NCBI RefSeq assembly: GCF_003989745.1
Contig: NZ_RZGS01000002.1
Coordinates: 114,249-178,248 of the forward strand
Direction of reading: 5' to 3'
Length of the DNA stretch: 64,000 nucleotides
DNA from: Legionella septentrionalis
GTDB lineage: Bacteria > Pseudomonadota > Gammaproteobacteria > Legionellales > Legionellaceae
In this document: positions 18,701 to 28,520 of the stretch, piece after piece
How positions within the stretch are numbered: position 1 is the stretch's first letter
Layout of the letters: every line of letters begins with the position of its first letter
The notes under the pieces: generated by a model
What the model was told of the DNA's origin: nothing
Seen by the model: the letters and a program-made list of their open reading frames with translations, nothing else
Databases searched by the model: none
Translations under genes and position numbers: made by a program

Positions 18701-21700
18701 CTGGTGATATTGATTTTATTGAAGCACATGGAACAGGCACGCCATTGGCGGACCCGATTGAAGTCAATGCGCTTGGTAAAATTTTTAGCGAGTCGCACAG
18801 CGACGAACACCCACTTTACATCAGTTCGGTAAAGACCAATTTGGGCCACTCGGAGAGTGCGTCAGGAGTAACCAGCGTCATTAAAACCGTTTTAAGCCTA
18901 CAAACCAAACAATTATTTAAGCACCTGAATTTTAAAAAATTAAATCCGCAAATTAATTTGAAACACATGGCTATTCCTTTAGAAACACAAGCATGGCCAA
19001 AAGAACAAGGGTTACGCTGTGCGGGGGTTAGTTCTTTTGGGTTCAGTGGTGCCAATGCTCATGTCATCGTGCAAGAAATGCCGGGTAAAATAACAGAAGG
19101 GCGCAGTTTACCGGCCGAATCTTTGCTGGTCATTTCTGCCAAAAGCCGGGACTCGCTGGAATTGATGTTGGCGAGTTATCAAAAATATTTAAGCCAGACC
19201 GAGCATGAGTTTGCTGACATTTGTTATACGGCAGCTACCTGCCGCAGCCATTTTTTATTTCGGGTAGCTATCAAGGCGAGTACGGCGCAGGAAGCTGCCG
19301 CACAAATTGAACAACAAAATTATTGCATTCATCATGTGCATAAGGAAAAACAAGCGGCATCACTTCCCAATAATCTTGAAGGATTGCAGCGCGCTTATGA
19401 AGAAGGCATTAAGATAGATTGGGAAAGCGTTTACCGCTCATTGGCTTGCCGCTTTGCCAAGGTAAATTTGCCATTGTATGAATTTGTGCGTGAAGAACAC
19501 TGGTTTGGTGCGAAAGATAAAATTAAAGACGGCTTGCTGCCCAAAGACTGGGGTTTTCAAACGCTATGGCAAGAACAAGCCCTGGACAGGCAAAAGCCGC
19601 GGGTTGTTGGTAACAACTGGCTTTTTATAGGCCCCGAAACCTGGGTTGCCGACTTTGCCGAACAAGGGATAAACATCATCCTCGAGCAGGATGATGTTCC
19701 ATTAAATTCACTGGATGGCGTCTTATTTGCCGAAGCTTTGCACGAAGCTCCGTTGCCAGTTGATGCCGCCATTGATTTTCAACAGCAGACGGTTAAAAAA
19801 TTATTAACTCTGCTTAAAAAATTGCATGCAGCCCAAATCAAACTGCAATTAATTGTATTAACGGTGCACGGTATTCCGGAATTGGCGGTGACTGAGTTTA
19901 ATGCGAGCAACAGTGCGCTCGTCGGATTTTGTAAAACACTGGTTTTGGAATTACCGCAATTCAACACGATTCTTATCGATGTTGACAAGATGCAGAAGGA
20001 TGATGTTCGACACGTGATGGATGAAATCCGCCACAATTACGACAATCAATACGAGCATCTCGTGGCTTACCGAAGTGGTCAACGCTTGGTTGCCCGCTTA
20101 AAGAGTAAAAAAATAATTGAAATTAAACGGCTACTGGATCGCGACAGCCGCTATCTTATTTCCGGTGGCTGCGGCGGGTTGGGTTTAATTACAGCACAAG
20201 CCTTGCTGTCCGCCGGCGCCAGACACGTAATTCTTCTTTCCCGCGATGTGGAAAAAAAGGGATTGCAGGAAACCATTAAAAAAATTCAATATTATTATCC
20301 CGGTGCAAGCATTCAAACCATTAGTTTGGATATTACCGATAAGGAAAAATTAGCACAGCTTTTAGCAGAATTGAATCAAGACGGGTTGCTGAAAGGGATT
20401 ATCCATGCTGCAGGTGCGGCCATTAAAGCTTCGGTTCTCGAACATGACGAGAAAGATGTGGATTATCTGTTTTCGGCAAAAGTAAAAGGCGGATGGTATT
20501 TGCATGAGCTTACAAAACATTACGATTTAGATTTTTTTGTAGTTTACTCGTCCATTTCTTCTGTTTTCGGCAGCAATAAAGAATCAGTTTATGGCGCTGC
20601 CAATAGTTCTTTAGATGCCCTGATTGCAACACGCCATCTCTTGGGCTTGCCAGGAACTGCGATTCAATGGGGGCCATGGGGTGAAGTCGGCATGGCGCAA
20701 AAGCGTTCCCGCGACCCCAGTGTCCGCCATGCATTGATTAACAATCAGCAAGGCCATACCTTCGTTAAAATTTTGATAAATGGCGAATTCAAGCACACCG
20801 CCATTATTTCTCCTGATTATCTGAAATTTATGCTGGATTTTGTTCCTAAACCAGAACCGGCCTTTCATAAGCAATTGTCTAATGATTTGACAGCAATTGC
20901 ATCCTCATTTGTACCGCAAAATTTGTCAGGCTGGTTAGCACAATACGTTGCAATTCCTGCTGCCGGGCATCTTAACGCGTGCAAAGACATGATAAGTGCG
21001 ATCTGCAAAGACATCCTGGAACTTTCCGAGGCAGGAGAGCTGGACGAAGAGGATGGTTTTTTTGAGTTGGGTTTTGATTCACTGATGATTACGGAACTGG
21101 CTGCGGAACTTAAGAAAAAATTGCAGCCTTATCTAAAGGTAACTGTCAGCATCGGTTTTGATTATCCTTCCATTCACAAACTATCGGTTTACATCCAAAC
21201 AGAACTCGACAAACATTTGCCGCAAATGCAAACACAAATTGCAACTGCAGACCAGCAAGAGGATGCAATTGCTATCATCGGCATGAGTTGCTCACTGCCG
21301 AATGCCCCTGACATTGCAGCATTTGAAGCCCTATTGGAGCAAGGATTAAGCGGAATTAAGGATATCCCGCTTACGCGCTGGGATAATGGAAAATATTATG
21401 ATGCAGACATCGAGGCGCCCGGCAAATCTTATGTAAGTAAAATGGGTTTACTTGAAAACATTAAAGAATTCGATGCGGATTTTTTTGGCATAAGCCCGCG
21501 TGAAGCCAAATTGATGGAGCCGCAGCAACGCCTTTTTTTAGAAGGATGTTATCTCGCATTGGAAAATGCAAATTATCCTGCTGAGTCCGTGCGTGGCAGT
21601 TTAACCGGTGTATTTGCAGGCGTGGGCCCTAATGAATATTATACCCAACTTGAAAAATCCGGATTTTCCACTGAAGAATTAAGCGCATATTCCATCACGG

Positions 21701-24700
21701 GAAATGTTTTAAATCTAATTCCAGGGCGCGTTGCTTATACGTTCGATTTAAAAGGTCCATCCCTAAGCGTTGATACCGCGTGTTCCTCTTCCTTGGTCGC
21801 CATTCATTATGCTTGCCAGAGTTTGAAAAACCGGGAAATTGATTATGCTCTGGCCGGCGGGGTCAATGTTTTATTACTGCCGGAATCCAATATTACTTTG
21901 TGCAAAGCGCGTGCTTTATCTCCAGAAGGTCTTTGTAAAACATTTGATGAGCGGGCGGATGGCTATGTGCGTGCCGAAGGATATGGGGTGTTATTTCTAA
22001 AAAGGCTGGCGGATGCACTGCGGGATAAAGACCGGATCTTGGCCGTGATTAAGGCGTCTGCGGTGAATAATGATGGTAAAACAGCAGGCTTGACGGTTCC
22101 TAATGGTAAGAGCCAGGAAGCCGTAATGAGAAAGGCATTGCAGCATGCGGGCTTAGCCCAGGATGAAATTTCATTCATTGAGGCGCATGGTACGGGGACG
22201 CCATTAGGCGATCCGATTGAAGTGCAGGCAATCAATGAAGTATATGGAAAGCAGCGCTCACCCGATAAACCGTTGTATCTTGGCACCGTCAAAACCAATA
22301 TTGGCCATCTTGAAAGCGCCGCGGGCGTTGCGGGTGTGATTAAAGCCGTGGTCAGTTTACGCAATAATAAAATTTATAAGCACTTAAATTTCAGCAAATT
22401 AAACCCGAACATTCAGCTGCATGAAGCGAGGATCCCTTTACAAACTATCGATTGGGCCTCCGCTTCTAAATGCGCCGCAGTAAACGCTTTCGGCTTTAGT
22501 GGCACGAATGCGCATCTTATTTTGCAGGCGGCCCCTGTTGGCAAGCCCCGTAAAAGAGCTGCCGTACCGGCGAAACAACAGGTGCTTTTACTGTCAGCGA
22601 AATCGGAAGCTGCTCTGGCAAATTTAAGCAAGCGGTATCAGCTCTTTTTACAAGAAAGCAGCCATGATTTTGCTGATATTTGTTTTACTGCAGCCACTTG
22701 CCGTGATCATTACGCTTACCGTTTGGCGCTAATGGCGGAAAATTCACAAACAGCAAGCCAATTACTGGCAGCAGGAAAATTTGCAGCGTCGTATATGGAA
22801 AATAACAAACTGGAAATTCCCGATAATCCGGCCCTTGCGGCATTGCTACATGCTTACATGAAAGGAGATGCCGTTGATTGGTCTTCGTATTACCACACAC
22901 AAGAAAATGATTTCACGAAAGTATTGCTGCCAAATTATGTATTTCAGCGCACGGAAATTTGGCTGGATAAAAAAGAAGAAATTGCATCAATACCGCAAAT
23001 ACATCCTCTTTTAGGGCAAATGTTATCGTTGCCGCATGAGGAATATTTATTTAATCAGCAATTGAATTTGCAACATTTAAATTACATTAAACAACATTGT
23101 GTTTTTGATAAGATAATTTTTCCTGCATCGGCCTACATTGAAGCGAGCCTGGCTGCAGCCAAGCGGATTTTTAAACGCAATGCATTTACGCTGGAAAAAT
23201 TCTTCATCGAACGGCCTTTATATCCAAAAGAAAATCAAGATTTTCAGCTGCAAGTGAAACCCAAGCATGACGGCGGTTATCAAATACATATTTTCGCGCG
23301 GCAAGATGGCGCCTGGCAAAATTTTTCCACCCTGGACATAAAGAACCATTTACCTGTTTCTCAGGCTTCAGTAAATATGGATGATTTAAAGGCAAGCTTT
23401 GGGACGCCGGTAAATGTACAGGAAATTTATGAGAATTTCAGGCAGCGGTCTTTGTTTTATGGCGAAGAATTTCAGGTTTTGCAGCAAGGTTATGTGCACG
23501 ACAATAAAGTGCTGGCCAAAGTTAGCTTAACTCAACATAGCCAAAATGCCGGTTATTATTATCATCCGGTGGCATTAGATGGTGCCATGCAAAGCATTTT
23601 ATTATTGGGAATGAATGCCGAGGTAACTACTCCCTATGTTCCTTTTGCATTCACTCGTATGGCGGTTTATCAAGAAGCACCGCGCACGGTTTGGGTTGAG
23701 GTAACTAGGCTCAATACAGTGGTCGCCAATGAATTGCATGTCAACTTGAATTTTTATGATAATTCAGGTTTATTGTTAGGCTATATTGAAGAATTAAAAT
23801 TAAGAGCCGTCACGCGTAATCACTTCATTGCCTATGAATCGCTGCTGCAAAATTTATATCATATCAAGTGGAATCAAATTGAGTTTAATTTTAATCTTAG
23901 GGAAAAACTCCCGGAATTTTTGGTTATCAGCAAAGATCGAAAAAAGGCAACTTATCTTTTAGGCGATACAAATCATCAATTCCTCGAAGAATTGGACGAG
24001 ATTAGCTTACAGGGTAAAAATCTTATATTTTTCTACGAGCAAAGCCAATTTCAGGATTTATTCAACTGCTGTAAAACATTATTCAAATCACCTGCAAACA
24101 GTTTTACCTTAATTACTGAACATGCCTATGCGATTCATGCAAGGGATGAAGTTAATCCTTACCACACCATGGCAAGTTCGTTTTGGAAAAGCTTTAGGAA
24201 TGAGCTTGAACTTACTAAAAATTTTCATATTGATTTAAGTGAAAATTCCGCTTTGCTCCCAGCCCTGCAATACGTGTTTACCAACCATGCCCTGGATGAT
24301 CAAGTTGCAGTCCGCGATGCTGTTTATGTGCCGCGATTAAAGAAAAAACAGTTGTCTGTTACTCATTCAGCCCCGGCAAAAATATTTGCCGATAATGCTT
24401 GTTATCTTCTCGCAGGAGGTACAGGTGGTTTGGGTATGGCGATGATAAACTACCTCATGCAGCGAGGAGTTAAACGCATCGTTGTAACCAGTCGCTCCAG
24501 TTGTCCTGTTGAATTGCAGGTTTTAATCGAGCGCGCCAGAGAAAAAAATATTTTTATAAAGCACGCACAAGCCGATGTTGCCAACTATCAGGAGATGGAA
24601 AAGCTAATTGGGAATCTTAACCAGGCGGGCTCGCTGAAGGGAGTTATTCACTTAGCTGGGATAATTCATGATGGTTTGATCGTCAATCTGGGGGTGCAGC

Positions 24701-26955
24701 AGCTTGAACAAGTGTTGAGTGCGAAACGGGATGGTGCCTTGATTTTACATCAATTAACAAAACATCTGGCGCTTGATTTGTTCGTTTTATTTTCATCGAC
24801 TGCGTCTTTGCTTGGTGCACGCGGGCAAGCGAATTATGCGGCAGCAAACGGATTTTTGGATGGATTGGTTTACATGCGGCAGCGGCAAGGCTTGCCAGGG
24901 TTGGTGATAAACTGGGGGCCATTTGCCCACGTCGGCATGACAGCCAATTTGGTACCGGCCTTGCAAAAACGCGGATTTATTCCTTTGCAGCAAGAGCAAA
25001 TGGACATCCTGGATGTTTTATTGTCCCAACCCATCGTGCAGATTTCTCCTTGCTTGCTTCATTGGGAGTCTTATTTAAAGCAGACACCGAAGCCAGCCTT
25101 TTTTGCGGATGTGGCGCAACATATTCCGGCAGCAACCCCGTATTTTTTAAATGTCTTGCGGACTTTGCCAAAAAAGGACCGTATTAAAATTTTGAGCGAA
25201 GCGCTGGAAGAAATTTCCGCCGATGTTTTGGAATTGGAAGACATGAAAAGCCTGACAAAAAAGGATTTATTTGCTTTGGGTTTAGATTCCTTAATGGCAA
25301 TTGAAATTAGAAACCGCATCCACGATAAACTACAGTGCAAGGGATTGAGCCTTTCCATTGAATATTTCATTAATGAGCCAAACACCGATAAAATCGCCCG
25401 CTACATCGCCCATGAACTGGAGCGTTTTATACAAACGCCAACTCACGAGGTGCAACAAAATACGAATTCAGGTTTGCCAGTATGCGATTTTCAATTTTTG
25501 TTCTGGGCTTTTAAAAAATTAAAATATAATTTTAATCTTGGCTTACAAGTGCAATTGCAGGGTAAGCTTAACCCGGATTTCCTAAAACTAGCACTGGAAA
25601 CAGTCATTAAACGCCACGAAGTGTTCTGGCTTGGCTTTGACGCACAGGTTCCCGTGCAAGCGCTTCAGAAGACTGGAAAATTTCAGTTAATTTTTAAAGA
25701 TATTTCTTTAAGCCATGTGCCGGATGCTTGCCACAAAGAATTTTACCATAATCTCATGCAGCCGGTTTTATTCAGCAAACCACCTTTAATTAACGTATTT
25801 CTCTACAAAATTAATCCTTCTTTGCACGAATTGCAGGTAATCATGCCGCATATTATTGTAGATGATGCATCCTGTGAAATTGTGTTTAATGAGGTAAAAG
25901 CGGTGTATGCAGAGCTTGTAGGCGGAAAAGAACCACACTTGCCCGATATGCAAAAAGGGTATTTCGATTACGTACAAGAGAATAACCGCCAGTATGAGGC
26001 AAATCTTGCCGAAAAAGTTCATTTCTGGCAGCGCTATAATCAAAATTTCAAAAAATTATATTTCGGGGAACATGCGCATTTAGCGGATGCAACCCGCCAG
26101 ACAAAAAATTTATTTCATTATCCGCTGCCTCACGAGATGATGGAGAAATTTATTAATTGGCATCAGCACCACAATTTGAATGTGAGCACCGGGTTGATTG
26201 CCGCTTGTCAAATTGCTTTCTATAAGCTGAGCGGTCAAAATAATATTCCCATTATTTTAATTCATAGCGGTCGGGAAGGCAGCCAGTATAAATCCGTGCT
26301 GGGTTTATTTTCCGAATATAAACGCATCAACATCAGCGTCAAAGACGAGGATACATTTTTAGATTGCATTAAATGCATAGAAAATGAATTGATAAAAGCT
26401 GCTCCTTACCAAAAATGCCCGCATCTAATTAAAGATAAGGGGTTGGCAGATTTTCATTTTTCCTTGATGGAATACATAGTTTTTAAATGGCAGCAGGTGC
26501 GATGGAAGCATGCTTTTGTAAAAAATAATATCAACGCGACATTAACCGATTACTATTTTAAATACCTAAGCCATTTAAGCGTGGATAAAAAATTTATCAA
26601 TTTAAAATATAAATTAAACCGGTGGTTTAACTGGAATATCCCTTTGCAAAAGCCGCGCAGTTTACGCACTTTAATTAGCATTACCCCGAGCTTTTTCACC
26701 AAGGAAGTAGAGTCTGCGCAATTTGGCGATTTAAATTATACGTTTCCGAACCATTTCAGCTGCGTGGACCGGCCCATAGGAAATGAAACTTTATGGATTT
26801 ATTTTTCCAAAAGCTTTAAAGGAGAGTATTTGTTTTCAATCAATGCGCCGCTTACCACTGCCTGCAAGGATCAACTCGCGGCTGAATTTAACCAAGTTAT
26901 TGCAAAATTTTTAAAAAACGAGAGCTTAAGCATAGAAGAATTATTGCATGAATGA
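15712..26955 (+). CDS. AT-less modular polyketide synthase ending in a condensation domain
   Basis: This 3747-residue multienzyme has, in order: KS1 (about 15-445), ACP1 (phosphopantetheine Ser637), KS2 (about 700-1120), KR1 (about 1275-1720), ACP2 (Ser1790), KS3 (about 1850-2275), DH (about 2425-2705), KR2 (about 2715-3120), ACP3 (Ser3193) and a C-terminal condensation (C) domain (about 3265-3747). KS2 has Cys871, His1006 and His1046; KS3 has Cys2024, His2159 and His2199. KS1 keeps Cys189 and His363 but has Asn324 in place of the EAHGTGT histidine. KR1 has GGCGGLG from 1485 and Y1627-x3-N1631. KR2 has GGTGGLG from 2902 and Tyr3042. The DH has His2462 and Asp2623. The C domain has PH3380-I-I-V-D3384-D. 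After every KS the short post-AT linker (for example PLYQFDRKPYW) follows with no acyltransferase, so malonyl units must come in trans. The start is GTG with GGGAG at 15701-15705. Confidence 0.93.
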   Translation: MVNHQENAAQAIGNEPLAIIGMNCQFPGIGADVETVEALHAMLMQKKTPIKEVPKERWDIEAYHAKDRKKADKMVSRKGGFLENVALFDAAFFKISAAKAKQIDPQQRLFLEVALRALNDANIPCKSLSDSATGVFCGMSTHEYSQLNYKDCIKFNAHTSIGVANSAAAGRLSHFLNLKGPSVVVDTACSSSLSALYLASTALRARQCSMAIVGGVHLGLCPESWIGLSKAGLLSAKGQCSSFDAEADGYVRSEGCAVVVVKRLNDALRDNDKIYAVIKSIVMNQDGGGHSFAAPNLKAQIALHEAALKEAYLKARDIDYIEANGIGTAVGDAVEFNAIQHIHRNQHPNKPLIIGALKSNLGHTVSAAGLASLLKALCALKHETIPPNLHYLLPNAAIGLQTAATLLPDEAIPFTREPNKKRYVQVCNFSVTGTNACVILEEAPASYPRPLPMKSDPCNCFVVSANSEPSLKRMLSDYVYFLQQTAADFHDICCTLLNCRDQFKYRCAFLVQDKEAVIKKITAKDYEIFKVNVTEELATITCDARQIHAAFLQGKTIHVDAPFNKIDLPLYQFDRKPYWHEPRRPNAHSHWLDELQSQAKEGQIEIIKSKLTASIQTLLKKEELDVFQDLQSLGLTSVQLSALDAIFHEMFLPRFNIPFSLNQSASYLSVDKLARQLQQLLAPPPVHRQPVVHVLNAEPIAIIGMSCRLPKAANIAQFLSLLEQGESGMDDIPLERWDNEKFYDPDPNALGRLYVRQMGLIDHVKHFDAEFFNISPREAKLMSPQLRIFMETSYHALEDANLSLDAVKDSKTGVFVGVGTNEYPRILAYQGVTLEELNIYFATGNVLNALAGRVAYAFDFHGPIQAIDTACSSSMTAIHNACLSLQAGDCDMALAGGVNIILSPDSNITLCKARMLSPESRCKTFSEDADGYGRSEGCGILVLKRLSTAIRDNDNILAVIKGTAANSDGKSGGFTVPNGTAQEEVIRSALAKSRLLPGDIDFIEAHGTGTPLADPIEVNALGKIFSESHSDEHPLYISSVKTNLGHSESASGVTSVIKTVLSLQTKQLFKHLNFKKLNPQINLKHMAIPLETQAWPKEQGLRCAGVSSFGFSGANAHVIVQEMPGKITEGRSLPAESLLVISAKSRDSLELMLASYQKYLSQTEHEFADICYTAATCRSHFLFRVAIKASTAQEAAAQIEQQNYCIHHVHKEKQAASLPNNLEGLQRAYEEGIKIDWESVYRSLACRFAKVNLPLYEFVREEHWFGAKDKIKDGLLPKDWGFQTLWQEQALDRQKPRVVGNNWLFIGPETWVADFAEQGINIILEQDDVPLNSLDGVLFAEALHEAPLPVDAAIDFQQQTVKKLLTLLKKLHAAQIKLQLIVLTVHGIPELAVTEFNASNSALVGFCKTLVLELPQFNTILIDVDKMQKDDVRHVMDEIRHNYDNQYEHLVAYRSGQRLVARLKSKKIIEIKRLLDRDSRYLISGGCGGLGLITAQALLSAGARHVILLSRDVEKKGLQETIKKIQYYYPGASIQTISLDITDKEKLAQLLAELNQDGLLKGIIHAAGAAIKASVLEHDEKDVDYLFSAKVKGGWYLHELTKHYDLDFFVVYSSISSVFGSNKESVYGAANSSLDALIATRHLLGLPGTAIQWGPWGEVGMAQKRSRDPSVRHALINNQQGHTFVKILINGEFKHTAIISPDYLKFMLDFVPKPEPAFHKQLSNDLTAIASSFVPQNLSGWLAQYVAIPAAGHLNACKDMISAICKDILELSEAGELDEEDGFFELGFDSLMITELAAELKKKLQPYLKVTVSIGFDYPSIHKLSVYIQTELDKHLPQMQTQIATADQQEDAIAIIGMSCSLPNAPDIAAFEALLEQGLSGIKDIPLTRWDNGKYYDADIEAPGKSYVSKMGLLENIKEFDADFFGISPREAKLMEPQQRLFLEGCYLALENANYPAESVRGSLTGVFAGVGPNEYYTQLEKSGFSTEELSAYSITGNVLNLIPGRVAYTFDLKGPSLSVDTACSSSLVAIHYACQSLKNREIDYALAGGVNVLLLPESNITLCKARALSPEGLCKTFDERADGYVRAEGYGVLFLKRLADALRDKDRILAVIKASAVNNDGKTAGLTVPNGKSQEAVMRKALQHAGLAQDEISFIEAHGTGTPLGDPIEVQAINEVYGKQRSPDKPLYLGTVKTNIGHLESAAGVAGVIKAVVSLRNNKIYKHLNFSKLNPNIQLHEARIPLQTIDWASASKCAAVNAFGFSGTNAHLILQAAPVGKPRKRAAVPAKQQVLLLSAKSEAALANLSKRYQLFLQESSHDFADICFTAATCRDHYAYRLALMAENSQTASQLLAAGKFAASYMENNKLEIPDNPALAALLHAYMKGDAVDWSSYYHTQENDFTKVLLPNYVFQRTEIWLDKKEEIASIPQIHPLLGQMLSLPHEEYLFNQQLNLQHLNYIKQHCVFDKIIFPASAYIEASLAAAKRIFKRNAFTLEKFFIERPLYPKENQDFQLQVKPKHDGGYQIHIFARQDGAWQNFSTLDIKNHLPVSQASVNMDDLKASFGTPVNVQEIYENFRQRSLFYGEEFQVLQQGYVHDNKVLAKVSLTQHSQNAGYYYHPVALDGAMQSILLLGMNAEVTTPYVPFAFTRMAVYQEAPRTVWVEVTRLNTVVANELHVNLNFYDNSGLLLGYIEELKLRAVTRNHFIAYESLLQNLYHIKWNQIEFNFNLREKLPEFLVISKDRKKATYLLGDTNHQFLEELDEISLQGKNLIFFYEQSQFQDLFNCCKTLFKSPANSFTLITEHAYAIHARDEVNPYHTMASSFWKSFRNELELTKNFHIDLSENSALLPALQYVFTNHALDDQVAVRDAVYVPRLKKKQLSVTHSAPAKIFADNACYLLAGGTGGLGMAMINYLMQRGVKRIVVTSRSSCPVELQVLIERAREKNIFIKHAQADVANYQEMEKLIGNLNQAGSLKGVIHLAGIIHDGLIVNLGVQQLEQVLSAKRDGALILHQLTKHLALDLFVLFSSTASLLGARGQANYAAANGFLDGLVYMRQRQGLPGLVINWGPFAHVGMTANLVPALQKRGFIPLQQEQMDILDVLLSQPIVQISPCLLHWESYLKQTPKPAFFADVAQHIPAATPYFLNVLRTLPKKDRIKILSEALEEISADVLELEDMKSLTKKDLFALGLDSLMAIEIRNRIHDKLQCKGLSLSIEYFINEPNTDKIARYIAHELERFIQTPTHEVQQNTNSGLPVCDFQFLFWAFKKLKYNFNLGLQVQLQGKLNPDFLKLALETVIKRHEVFWLGFDAQVPVQALQKTGKFQLIFKDISLSHVPDACHKEFYHNLMQPVLFSKPPLINVFLYKINPSLHELQVIMPHIIVDDASCEIVFNEVKAVYAELVGGKEPHLPDMQKGYFDYVQENNRQYEANLAEKVHFWQRYNQNFKKLYFGEHAHLADATRQTKNLFHYPLPHEMMEKFINWHQHHNLNVSTGLIAACQIAFYKLSGQNNIPIILIHSGREGSQYKSVLGLFSEYKRINISVKDEDTFLDCIKCIENELIKAAPYQKCPHLIKDKGLADFHFSLMEYIVFKWQQVRWKHAFVKNNINATLTDYYFKYLSHLSVDKKFINLKYKLNRWFNWNIPLQKPRSLRTLISITPSFFTKEVESAQFGDLNYTFPNHFSCVDRPIGNETLWIYFSKSFKGEYLFSINAPLTTACKDQLAAEFNQVIAKFLKNESLSIEELLHE

Positions 26956-26971
26956 TGACGCCCAGTTGCAG

Positions 26972-27310
26972 CTAGCGGTGAATGGTAACGCTTACATTGG
27001 CTGCATTTTTTATCGCATGGGGTTTGCTGACGCGCACGGTTAGCTGGGAAACATAAAATTCTTGTTTGATTAATTGAGCAATTTCTTCCGCAACGGTTTC
27101 AATTAAGGAAAATGGTTTGCTTTTAAGATAATCCGTGACTTGCTGGCAAACTTGATCATAATCAATGGTATTAGCCAGTTCATTGCGGCAATTGCTGATG
27201 TCTACCGGGATGCTGATGTCTATTAACAAACGTTGCAAAATTTGCTGTTCCCAAGGATGAATACCAATTTTTGTCGCGACAGCCAAACCAGTAATATCTA
27301 ATTTATCCAT
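26972..27310 (-). CDS. folB: Dihydroneopterin aldolase
   Basis: FolB cleaves 7,8-dihydroneopterin to 6-hydroxymethyl-dihydropterin in folate synthesis. The 112-residue protein is standard length and has the family residues: GIHPWEQQ near residue 16-23 with the pterin-contacting Glu region, IDYDQV, SLIETVAEEIA (the substrate-binding Glu near residue 73), and the catalytic Lys in VSKPHAI near residue 99. It is convergent with the PKS gene, ending 16 bases after its stop, and divergent from hemE. It is not part of the PKS operon. Confidence 0.93.
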   Translation of the reverse strand: MDKLDITGLAVATKIGIHPWEQQILQRLLIDISIPVDISNCRNELANTIDYDQVCQQVTDYLKSKPFSLIETVAEEIAQLIKQEFYVSQLTVRVSKPHAIKNAANVSVTIHR

Positions 27311-27458
27311 AAGCGTTTGTATAAATTAACCTGGGTACAGGGTACATCGAATTTAAAATAAGTAGAAGAGAAAGACGCCTGATAAGCTATGGCAACCAGC
27401 AAATACTTCTCGGCCCTTTTCGTGTTAAAATTAAATCTTATTAATAAGAAAGGTATTT

Positions 27459-28520
27459 ATGGCTGCAGTAACAGAATCATTATTCATGAAGAGCATGATG
27501 AAAAAACCGGTGGAACGCACGCCGGTATGGATGATGCGCCAGGCTGGACGTTATCTGCCTGAATACAGACAAGTTCGCGCCGAAGCCGGTGATTTTTTGA
27601 GTTTGTGTAAAAATCCCAAACTGGCTTGCGAAGTGACATTGCAACCGCTTCGCCGTTACGCCCTGGATGCCGCTATTTTATTTTCCGATATTTTGACCAT
27701 CCCGGATGCAATGGATTTAGGGCTTTATTTTGCTGAAGGTGAAGGGCCATGTTTTAAACGCCCGGTACGAGATGCAGCAGCGGTTGCTAAATTACCAGTA
27801 CCAAATCCACTCGGTGATTTAGCTTATGTAATGGAAGCGGTCCAACGCATCCGCAGTGAAATGCCGCAAGGACTTCCTCTCATCGGGTTTGCAGGAAGCC
27901 CCTGGACGCTTTCTTGTTATATGGTAGAAGGGCAAAGCAGCCGCGATTTTAAAAACATATTGCAGTTACTGTATATGCAGCCAGGAGTTATGCATCAATT
28001 ACTAAATAAATTAAGCGAAGCGGTACTTAGCTATTTGGCGGCTCAAGTTGATGCCGGTGTGAATGCCTTGATGCTATTTGATACGTGGGGGGGGATTTTG
28101 ACTCCTGCCAATTATCAGGAATTTTCCTTAGCTTATATGGAAAAAATCGTATGCTCATTGAAAAGCCGCTACCCACACATTCCGATCATTTTATTTACCA
28201 AGGGTGGGGGATTATGGTTACGGCAAATGGCTGCAACCGGCTGTGATGCGCTGGGGATTGACTGGACTTGTGACTTAGGCGTCGCCCGCAGGCAAGTCGG
28301 TGATCGAGTCGCTTTACAAGGAAATCTTGACCCTGCCGTATTGCGGACTTCACCGGAATGCATCCGCAGGCAAGTGCAGCAGATTTTGAAGTCTTATGGC
28401 AACGGTTCAGGCCATATATTTAATTTAGGCCATGGCATTACTCCTGACATACCGCCGGAGCACGTAACGGTTATGATTCAGGCCGTCCATGAGTTTAGTC
28501 CGCAATTTCATACATTATGA
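27459..28520 (+). CDS. hemE: Uroporphyrinogen decarboxylase
   Basis: HemE removes four carboxyl groups from uroporphyrinogen III to give coproporphyrinogen III in haem synthesis. The 353-residue cytoplasmic enzyme has the invariant N-terminal signature [16 protein letters not shown] (about residues 21-36), the [16 protein letters not shown] segment and [16 protein letters not shown] near the C-terminus. AAAGG lies just upstream of the ATG. The stop overlaps the start of the next gene by four bases (ATGA), so the two are translationally coupled. Confidence 0.97.
   Translation: MAAVTESLFMKSMMKKPVERTPVWMMRQAGRYLPEYRQVRAEAGDFLSLCKNPKLACEVTLQPLRRYALDAAILFSDILTIPDAMDLGLYFAEGEGPCFKRPVRDAAAVAKLPVPNPLGDLAYVMEAVQRIRSEMPQGLPLIGFAGSPWTLSCYMVEGQSSRDFKNILQLLYMQPGVMHQLLNKLSEAVLSYLAAQVDAGVNALMLFDTWGGILTPANYQEFSLAYMEKIVCSLKSRYPHIPIILFTKGGGLWLRQMAATGCDALGIDWTCDLGVARRQVGDRVALQGNLDPAVLRTSPECIRRQVQQILKSYGNGSGHIFNLGHGITPDIPPEHVTVMIQAVHEFSPQFHTL

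Noticed and set aside
17810..22530. Long DNA repeats inside the PKS gene
   Set aside because: The three KS regions are similar as protein domains but diverged in sequence; they are homologous domains, not a recent DNA duplication.
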